NCBI GenBank assembly: GCA_000750105.3
Contig: JPHH03000032.1
Span: 248,001 to 312,000 of the forward strand
DNA: 64,000 nt
Origin: Tolypocladium sp. Sup5 PDA-1
Lineage: Eukaryota; Ascomycota; Sordariomycetes; Hypocreales; Ophiocordycipitaceae
Direction: 5' to 3'
The notes below the pieces were generated by a model that worked only from the letters and a program-made list of their open reading frames with translations, was not told the DNA's origin and did no database searches. The position numbers were made by a program, and so were the translations under genes. Below, in pieces: positions 56,203 through 64,000 of the stretch; position 1 is the first letter of the stretch; each line of letters opens with the position of its first letter.

Positions 56203-58282
56203 TCACACCCACTGCTCGAGCCTCGTCACCGCTGGTCCCCACTCGGGCAACTCCACATCCCTTTCGGGCACCCTGACGTCTGAGCTGCTGATACCGACAT
56301 ACAAGCCTTCGACCAACCGAGGGTCGACCTCTTTATCGTCGCTGCCAAGCACACGGAACTGCAAGGCTGCCTCGAGGAAGGGTGTCGCCGCAGCGGGAGA
56401 CAGGTCTTGAACCGCTCCAGCCGCCACCATCTTCATCAGAGCCGACGTCAAAGGCACTGCGCCAGAAATCTTGGACTGGGATCCGGTCAGACGGTTCATG
56501 GCAAATATGCCCACTGACCCTGCCTGGTTTGGAGCCAGCTCCCACTCGGCCTCATCAGCTGGCGGCTCGCCGAAGAAGAAGTAGATTCCAAAAGAACCAT
56601 CCAGGGCTTCCACATTGACACGCACGTTGGCAATCCACTCCGTGTAGTACCCGTCTTGGATAATTTGCGACGGAGGTGGGTCCGCTGCGGTCAACTTGAC
56701 ATTTGGCATGAACTTGTTTTCTTGTAGTTGACGCTTCCATGCATCCCCGTACGGGCGAGCATGTACTCCAGCGCGCTGCGCCTTGGCCATCAGGCCAATA
56801 GGGCTGGACGCTCCATACCAGTCATTTATCTTCTGAATGAGTGACTGGCGGACGTCGTCGTCGGAGCCAAGCGAAGGATCCGTGTCGGCATATGTATACC
56901 CAAATACTTCCGTGGCCCTTGACGTGTCCGAATCCCAGAACGTGCCGTCCGGGGAGGAGTGAAATGGCGTTAGTGGGGTGTCCGAGGACTGCATGGAGCC
57001 CTTGATGGCGGTAAAAGTCGTCTCGCCTGCAGGCATGGGGGTGATCCAGGCCGAGGGGTTGAGAATCTGCCAAATGGCAACAAGACGATCCGTCATGAGG
57101 TGGTGCAGGAAGAAGAGAGGGTCAAAAGATGAGAGCGGAACGTAGGTCATGTGCCCCTTGGAGCCGCCGTAAATGTGGATGATGTCGTGAATAGACTCGA
57201 TAGAGTCCAATGTGGTGGACAAGCCTTGCGATACCGCCCAAGCCTTGTTGCTAAACGAGTTGAAGTCATGATAATTTGAGAAGAGAATGTAAAGTCGCTG
57301 CTGGATTTCCGGAAGCTTCGAGAGCAACGCAGCATTGACCCTTTCATTATTCGACGGGGGTGCCGTGAGACTGACATTGAGTTCTGGCCCTCTCTTCGTC
57401 TCGTTCCACTGCTTCAGCTAGTCGATGTTAGCTCACGCAACCGGAGACGGTGCATGGCGGCGCTTACGGGGTTCCATATGAGAGCGTCCATATCAAGGGG
57501 ATGAAATTGATATGAATACAACGGGTTTCTGATATTCTGGACACCATTTGGACCGTTCTGGACAATGATGGGGCTCCAAAACACGTCTGGAAAATGAGTC
57601 TGGCCTACAGGAGCGCTTCTGGACCAGTCCCAGTAAGGCACTCTGAAATCTGACGCTGCCTGCTGATACACTTGCCTCTGGGTTGCGTTGGGAAACATGC
57701 CGGCGATGGCGTTGGCCATTTTGTACATTTGTTGCTTCATAGCAGATCAGCCACCAGCGTTCCTCAGATACGTGACCAGCGCACAACACTCACCTCAAAC
57801 AGAGCCAAATACGGCCTGTGCCACATGGGGAACAGAACAGAACTGTGTGTACAGTAGCCCGACATGCTCGCCCCTGGCGATGGCGCAACATTGTTCCAGG
57901 GTACGAAGGGCACGCCGTGTATTCCTGGGCAGAGGTTGTCAGTACCAAGAACGTCATTTCATGGCACCAAGTCTCGCTCACCGGCAATCTGGTACCATGA
58001 CAGAGGATCGTCTTGGTCGGCGGACTGAAACATGCTCAGAGCCAGGATGAAGAGATCCCACTTGTGCGGATACGTCTTCATCTGTCGAACCTCGAGCCTC
58101 GGGGGGACGCTACCGTTGGCAGCAAGTGGCAGCTTGCCGACGATGATTAGGGCGGCGGCATCTTGTCGGCGAGTGAGCCGAGAGACGTCGACGCCAAAGT
58201 CGTATGCCTGGGCGCAAGAAAGCCCGAACAAAGTGCTGAGCGTACTGCCGAGAAGTACGAGATTCGCAACCGTCGGCAGCAT
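56203..58282 (-). CDS. secreted tyrosinase (type 3 copper polyphenol oxidase)
   Basis: Four exons (58282-57982, 57924-57794, 57734-57468, 57417-56203) join to 637 aa. A signal peptide (about residues 1-25, ending SCAQA) is followed by a dibasic RLTRRQ site (37-40) suited to Kex2. Copper A ligands are H103, H127 and H136 (MWHRPYL), with C125 placed for the Cys-His thioether seen in fungal tyrosinases. Copper B ligands are H310, H314 (IHDIIH) and H338/H339 in DPLFFLHH. The C-terminal third (about 430-637) is the usual fungal tyrosinase C-terminal domain, with YTEWIANVRVN and GSVGIFAM. The enzyme hydroxylates phenols and oxidises catechols to quinones, typically for melanin or cross-linking. It is a stand-alone gene with no visible pathway partner nearby. 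Confidence 0.94.
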
Positions 58283-59362
58283 GGTGTCGTGTTAATGGCG
58301 AAGATAGGCGACACGCAATCCGGCGACTCGAGGCAGACCAGCCGCTCTCGCGAAACGAAGGAAGGTGGAACAAGGCGGCTCTGTTGGAATCGGGAGACGC
58401 GTGCCGGGCAAGGTTTTCAACGAGGCGACAATGAGGCGTGCTTGATCCAGGACTCCAACGAATGATCTTGTCCAAAAGTATCGACGGTACGGCTCGGGGC
58501 AGCGGTGCGATCGGACAACGGGGGTATGCGCTTTGGGCGCGGGACTGGAGGTTGATGCAAGGTAATAAAAGAGAGAGCCGATGTTTTGGACCACGCAGAG
58601 CAAAGTACCTTAAGAAACGTGGCGAGGAAGCAAGGCAGGCTGGGAAGGAGTGGTGGCGATGCTGTTCGAGGGACGAGGCAGGAACGGACGGATCTTGTTT
58701 GCATCGTGCGACTCGGCGTCGTACTTGCCTCATGGCTCGCCGTACCTGCCCAGTTTCGGCGAGCCTCACTGGGAACTCACTGCACCATGGGGTACCTGTA
58801 CTCAAACCTGAGCAGCTTGCCTCCTCTTTTCGATATGTCATCAATAAGGTGGTCGGCTAATATATCTTAGCTGAGCCTTTCCTCGGATCTCATATCGTGT
58901 GGAGAACTCAACTGACGACTCGCCTGATGGCTTCACGAACGACGCACCGCATCGACCCCTTGTCTTGAATCCGTCAGCCCACGACGCATGAGCCAAGGTC
59001 AGAGTCAGGCAGCAACATCAGGAACAGCGGACAGCAACGGGGCGTGAGGCAACAGTCAGGGGCTTGAGGCGACAGCAAGATTCCAACAAGGGCTGTAACA
59101 CCAAGGGCCTTGGTCAAGGGACTTGACAGATTCAGCTTGCTACGGCCCTTGCACGGGGACACCAAGGCGCCCGTCCTCGACGTCCAGCATCGCATGCAGA
59201 CCTGGCGTCACACAGGTGCCGCTCTCGACGGGTAGCGGCAACGTTCCTTAAGCCCTCCCTTTATCCTTAATGTGCCTTCAGCCGTACTTCTCGGCGGCAT
59301 GCACAACACGAGCGGGGCAAGGCGACTGCAGCGTTCAAGTCATGCCAGGTTAGGTATTGTAC
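58283..59362. other. intergenic region upstream of tyrosinase
   Basis: 1.1 kb with the tyrosinase promoter and the threonine aldolase 3' end. No gene was recognised. Confidence 0.4.
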
Positions 59363-60772
59363 TCAGGATCGGTACATGCTCTTCACCCCAACAGTATCCT
59401 TTATCTCTTCCGGCTCCGCAAACGCCTTCTTGAAGACCTGCTCAAGCCGCCGCAGCACCTCTTCGCCGTTCTGCGCAACCTGGTAATGCGTGACCAGACG
59501 CGGGCCCATGACCTTCAACCCCGCGTCAGCGTTGAGCTGGATGAAGCGCTCCTCGCTGCAGCGCGCAGAGTCGAGGTCCAACCAGCACATGTTTGTGTGA
59601 GCAGGGTGGACGAGCGTGCCGCCCATGCCGGCCCAGAGAGCCTCGACCTTCTTGGCCATCTCGTGCGAGCCCTTTAACAGCCCGTCGCTGCCGTCGGTTG
59701 TTTTGCCAAACGTCTCGTCGACGGCGACCCTCGCGGCGGCTGTGATGAACCCGGGCTGGCGCATGCCGCCGCCGATGGACTTGCGCACCCATCGAGAATG
59801 CCTCAGCGTCTCCTGGGGCCCAACGATTACGCTGCCGACAGGCGCACCGAGGCCCTTGGAGAAGCACAGGCTGACGGTGTCAAAGTACGAGCAAAACTCG
59901 GGCAGGCTTCCGGCGCCCGCAACGACGGCCTCCCACAGGCGCGCCCCGTCGCAGTGCATCTTTATGCCGTGCTGCCTCGCGAACTCGGAGATGCGCTTGA
60001 CCTCGCTCAGCGGCATGACCATGCCATTGAGAGTGTTTTCCAAGCTAATCACGCGTGTAGGGCATGAGTGGATGTCTTCGCTGAGAACAACGCTCGCGGT
60101 CACGTCCTCGAGCGTCAAGTGGATGCCGTTCTTGGGAACAACGGGCTTGACGGTGGCACCCGTCAGGGCCGAGACACTGCGGTTCTGTGTAAGCCATCAT
60201 GGCAGCGAGACGGGCGGAAGATGAGGTCACGAACCCGCCGGCTTCATAGATGAGGATGTGCGAGCGGTGGTCGCACAGAACCGCATGAGGAGGTTGGACC
60301 AGGAGACTCCTCAGCGCCAGCTGGTTCCCCATGGTCCCTGACGTGACAAACAAGCCGGCCTCCTTGCCGGACAAGGCGGCAACGTGCGACTCGAGGTCTG
60401 CCGTCGTGCGGTCTTCCTGAACGACATCATCCAGCAGGGTACAGGACTGGATGGCAGCCAGCATGGACGGCGTTGGGGTTGTCATGACATCGCCTAGCCG
60501 GGGGTGTCAGCTTCATCGACCGGCCATTCACGTGGCAGCTGGATCAGACGGGGTGTCACACTTCTCAAGTCCAACGAGCCTGGGCCCTTGGCTCCAATCC
60601 AGGCATTGTGCGTCCCTCCTTGTTGGGCGGCGGCCATGGGTGCTGTACTGGACCAGGATCGAGAGTACGGGGTCAGAGGGATATGGCCGGGCCGTTGCAG
60701 CAAGCGTCTCTGCAGTGTCGTGCGTTGGGCGAGACGTTGACAACGTGACAAGAGGATGGATCTGCCGGCCAT
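59363..60772 (-). CDS. low-specificity threonine aldolase with mitochondrial-like presequence
   Basis: Three exons (60772-60562, 60493-60235, 60176-59363) join to 427 aa. The enzyme uses PLP to cleave L-threonine or L-allo-threonine to glycine and acetaldehyde. Motifs include the RSDVMTTPTPSM start of the fold (split by intron 1), GKEAGLFVTSGTMGNQLA, CDHRSHI with the stacking His, HCDGARLWEA, and the PLP Lys in SLCFSKGLGAPVGS. The first 50 residues, from the Met at 60772, are Arg/Leu/Gln-rich without acidic residues, which suggests mitochondrial import. An internal Met (about residue 45, MAAAQQ) could give a cytosolic form. The second acceptor was placed so that EAGG joins VSALTGATV. An in-frame Met at 60919 gives no homology and was not used. 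Confidence 0.93.
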
Positions 60773-62015
60773 GATGAGGGGTTCCGGGTTTCTTAATACG
60801 GACGTCAATTGGCTGTGGTCGCTGGCCGACAACCGCCGCTTCAGTCTGGAATGGCGATGTCTGCTGGCGTCGGACCTGTGCCCTGCGCCCTTTGAGTGCG
60901 GAGCAGCCTCCGGGTCCACAGCGTGCCGCTACCTGCTTCCACAGGCGTTCCCGAAGTCGGGGTGGTTGCCGGCCAGGGATTCGACCCCGTTTGGTGGCTT
61001 TCCTTACGGGGAGCCGTGCCTTGCGCTACTCGTCGGCGTCACGGCGTGCGTGAGTGACTGCCGGGCCAATACGCACGGGAGAAGAGGAGATGTGGACAGC
61101 TGGCAGGAACTGCACGATACCAAACCTTGGTATGGATACAGTTTGCACGTTGTCAGGGTCGCAGTGCGGAGGTGCCGTTGAGGAAGAGATGCGGGATCGG
61201 GTGATGGTTGTCCGTGTCGCAATGAATCTCGCCCATGCCCTGAAGCCGTCTACCAGCAGTGCGTCTATTATCCGTGGAATAATGTAATTTACCCTTCTTT
61301 ACAGAAGAGATGAAGATTTACGGATAGAAAAGATGTCGCGAAAGGCATGTTGCGCGGCATCTCCAACGCGCCTGGAAGATTGCGATCTCCTGCACGGCTT
61401 GCCGAAAGCGACAAGCACCCGCCCCGACGTCCGGTCTGGGTTGAGGAGGCTCCACACTGTCGCACAAGCATGGATGGGCTCGACCAAAACCAACACCGCT
61501 GTTGGCAGGTGCATTTATATATATTTTGTGCATCACCAGTTTCTTCATCTTCCCCCCTATCCGTACTACAGCATTGCCACGGACCCTCGCCAAGCGTGAG
61601 ACATCATCAAATCAAGCCCGCGCTGAAGACGTCTGGGACTGAAACAGGCAATGGCGCGTGCAATTGGTGGATTGATGTCCCGTATCCCCAAGCCACGGCC
61701 GCAGACGCAAGCGTCACTGGCCCTGGCGCCGTCACCGCGAAGCCCCGACTCACCTCAGCCTCTTCGGCTCCTGGACGCCAAGCAAAAGTAACATGATGTC
61801 CCTTTATTCATCATGGCGCGCGCTCCGCCAGGGCGAACTCTCATCTGCTACTCCGTATTCACCTACCCGCTCGTCGCATTTCGGCCAGGAGAGACGTCGG
61901 ACTGCGGCAGCGCTGCGACATTTTCTCGGCATTCCATCGCTATGCGCTGCAACCGGACACGCCTTGAAATAAGGTAGCTGGGTCTTGTCTCACTTGGACC
62001 CTGGAGCGGGAGGCC
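60773..62015. promoter_or_regulatory. divergent intergenic region between threonine aldolase and GT17 gene
   Basis: 1.2 kb between divergent starts. No coding signal was seen. A TACTCCGTA motif lies at 61849-61857, 160 bases before the GT17 ATG. Confidence 0.4.
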
Positions 62016-63155
62016 ATGGCCGCTTCTCGACCGCTTCTCAGCATCGCAGCCCTCGCTGGCATCGCCTGGCTCGCCCTCACCCACACCCCCTTTCGCAGCG
62101 CCGCCGCGACGCACCGCATCTCCGACACGGACCTCAGCGTGCAGTTTCCAGCGCTCGACTTTCCATCCTCGGCGGCCTCTCCATCACGCTCGCACCATGA
62201 GTACTACGCCTCCGCCGCGGCCGCCGACTTCTGCGCCGCGCACGGCTACCCCGTGTTCGCGCCGCGCGCCGCCTCGGGCGAGCGCAAGGTCTACGACCTC
62301 GTCATGGCCAACTCGGAGCTCGACTTCCTCGAGATCCGGCTGAGCACCATGTACGACTACGTCGACTACTTCGTCGTCGTCGAGTCGCCGCGCACCTTCC
62401 AGGGCACCGACAAGCCGCTCACCGTGCGCGACAACTGGGACCGTTTTGCCAAGTATCACGGCAAGATGGTCTACCACCTGCTCGAGTTCCCGCCGGGCTT
62501 CGCGCCGAAGTTGACGTGGGACTACGAGGACCTGCAGCGCGACGCCACCTTCGAGCAGGTCCTGCCGCGCCTCGAGGGCCGCGCCGCGCCCGTCCCCGGC
62601 GACGTGCTGCTCGTGGCCGACGTCGACGAGATCCTGCGCCCGGCGAGCCTGCTGCTGCTGCGCACGTGTGCCTTTCCGCGCCGCCTGACGCTCGCCTCGC
62701 GCTTCTACTACTACTCGTTCCAGTTCCTTCACGTCGGCGCCGAGTGGCCGCACCCGCAGGCGACCTTCTACGAGGGCGTCGATGACACCCTCCGCCCGAG
62801 CAAGCTGCGCGGCGCCGACGGCGGGAGCAGGTGGGAGCGCGCCCGCGAGGCCGGCACGCTGGGCAACGCGGGCTGGCACTGCAGCAGCTGCTTCGCCACC
62901 ATGGCGCAGTTCCTCAACAAGATGGCCAGCTTCTCGCACATGTGGATGAACGAGGAGCAGTACCGCGACCGCGACCACATCGCCGCGGCCGTGCGCGCGG
63001 GCCGGGACGTCTGGGGCCGCAGCGAGGACCTGTTCCGGCGCGTCGAGGGCAACGAGGACGTGCCGGCCGTCTTGCTCGAGGGGGACGGCAGGGAGCGGTT
63101 TGGGTACATGCTGAGCCGCGATGGGGAGAGCGCTGGATTTAGCGACTATCCGTGA
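62016..63155 (+). CDS. GT17-type glycosyltransferase (beta-1,4-N-acetylglucosaminyltransferase-like)
   Basis: Single exon of 379 aa. A short N-terminal hydrophobic segment (about 5-23) is a signal anchor, giving a type II Golgi protein. The domain (about 85-375) has the GT17 features: KVYDLVMANSELDFLEIRL, YFVVVESPRTFQG, the metal/nucleotide-binding DVDE (D202-E205) in VADVDEILRP, FYYYSFQF, and WHCSSCF with FLNKMASFSH. In animals this family adds bisecting GlcNAc to N-glycans. The fungal acceptor is unknown. The gene is very GC-rich at third positions. The start at 62016 immediately precedes the anchor. An upstream frame on the same strand is unrelated. Confidence 0.92.
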   Translation: MAASRPLLSIAALAGIAWLALTHTPFRSAAATHRISDTDLSVQFPALDFPSSAASPSRSHHEYYASAAAADFCAAHGYPVFAPRAASGERKVYDLVMANSELDFLEIRLSTMYDYVDYFVVVESPRTFQGTDKPLTVRDNWDRFAKYHGKMVYHLLEFPPGFAPKLTWDYEDLQRDATFEQVLPRLEGRAAPVPGDVLLVADVDEILRPASLLLLRTCAFPRRLTLASRFYYYSFQFLHVGAEWPHPQATFYEGVDDTLRPSKLRGADGGSRWERAREAGTLGNAGWHCSSCFATMAQFLNKMASFSHMWMNEEQYRDRDHIAAAVRAGRDVWGRSEDLFRRVEGNEDVPAVLLEGDGRERFGYMLSRDGESAGFSDYP

Positions 63156-64000
63156 GGGTGTTTCTTGCCTTGTTTGCCTGGGATATATAGGTATGATGTA
63201 AAAGCATTGTGAACTAGATAGCACAGGATAGACGGTGTAAGCGTGGTACATTGATTATGAACAATACCATCTCAGCTGCTGAGCAAGCCAAACATGGAAG
63301 TTTATAACTTATCTATCATGCTTTCATCGGTCTTGGACAGAGCCATCAGCGCCACAAAGCTTGTCCTGGCCCAATTCAGCAGGAAACACAAAAGGCAAAC
63401 ACGCCAACACGGGTCCCGCCGCGGAGAGACAGGCTCAGTTCAGCTCGGCGCGGGTGAGGCCGCGCCGGCGGCAAGTGGCGGCAAGGAGCCGACATGGAGG
63501 CTGGCGGTGACCTGTGACGTCCGCGTTCGGATTCCATCTAAGAATACATCCTTGACATCTTTGACGACATCTCTGCCGCAAGGGCATATTCATTGTCTAC
63601 AATAGTCCGTATACGACGTCAGTATTGCAAAGCGTCACCCCCCAACTCAGCCATCCGCTCCACAGCACGACATGGTCCCCAAACAGCCCACAGAACGCCC
63701 GCCAACTCATCAACCCCATGCCATCCATGCCATGCATCCCCCGTTCCCCCATTCCATTCCAGCGTCAGCGTCACGGGGCACCGGCCGACCGCCGCCCTCC
63801 CTGATGCGTTGGCAGTACATACATACATAGCTACATGCCTCCCTACATAAGGTACGCAAACCCAGGGCTGGGGGGACCAGGGCCCTGTCCGTTTGCAGTA
63901 AAAATGAACCTGAACCGGTGAGCAGCGTGGCAAAAACCCGACCAGGGCAACAGGGCTCCAGCAGCGCGAGGAGGCGGCGCTTGTCGACGTCCTGCAATGC
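63156..64000. other. right-edge intergenic DNA
   Basis: 845 bases with no recognised gene before the window ends. Confidence 0.4.

Noticed and set aside
60970..60995. tRNA T-loop-like GATTCGACCCC
   Set aside because: The flanks do not pair into a T stem, and no A box is at a suitable distance.
62184..63251. 355-codon minus-strand open frame opposite the GT17 gene
   Set aside because: It mirrors a very GC-rich coding region with strong third-position bias; the plus strand carries the clear GT17 motifs.
1..64000. CRISPR arrays, insertion sequences and bacterial-style operons
   Set aside because: The sequence is eukaryotic with spliced genes; no such elements or intact transposon genes were seen.

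Overview
This window looks like nuclear DNA of a filamentous ascomycete, probably a sordariomycete and perhaps Hypocreales. Genes carry many short GT-AG introns of about 50-60 bases. Protein families are typical of Pezizomycotina: a highly reducing polyketide synthase, an Msb2-type signalling mucin, a Pho80/PREG-type cyclin and a secreted tyrosinase. Intergenic DNA is long, with pyrimidine-rich tracts. No tRNA, rRNA, CRISPR array or intact transposon was recognised.

The left half (about 1-33.7 kb) reads as a secondary-metabolite gene cluster. In order it holds: a PLP-dependent group II decarboxylase (-), a HAD-type hydrolase (+), a broken copy of a conserved fungal gene (+), a 2OG-Fe(II) dioxygenase of the free-amino-acid hydroxylase type (+) with an unusual repeat array just upstream, a 14-exon HR-PKS (KS-AT-DH-cMeT-ER-KR-ACP, 2580 aa, no release domain) (-), an AMP-forming acid ligase (-), an adducin-type class II aldolase (-), a 14-exon ABCC exporter (-), and a decayed NRPS adenylation domain (+). 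A plausible reading is that the PKS makes a reduced acyl chain, the ligase activates it or a partner acid, the dioxygenase, decarboxylase and aldolase supply unusual amino-acid or amine building blocks, and the ABC protein exports the product. The product itself cannot be named from the sequence. The cluster may continue beyond the left edge.

The right half (about 34-64 kb) looks like conserved housekeeping DNA: MSB2 signalling mucin (-), an ERV2-type sulfhydryl oxidase (+), proteasome beta1 subunit PRE3 (+), a Pho80/PREG-like cyclin (+), an acetoacetate-decarboxylase-fold protein (-), a secreted tyrosinase (-), a threonine aldolase (-) and a GT17-type glycosyltransferase (+). Genes here are far apart; the gap upstream of MSB2 is over 6 kb. 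A short palindromic motif built on TACTCCGTA/TACGGAGTA recurs in the intergenic DNA.

Exon coordinates were derived by hand from splice signals, reading-frame continuity and family motifs. Every multi-exon model given closes in frame.
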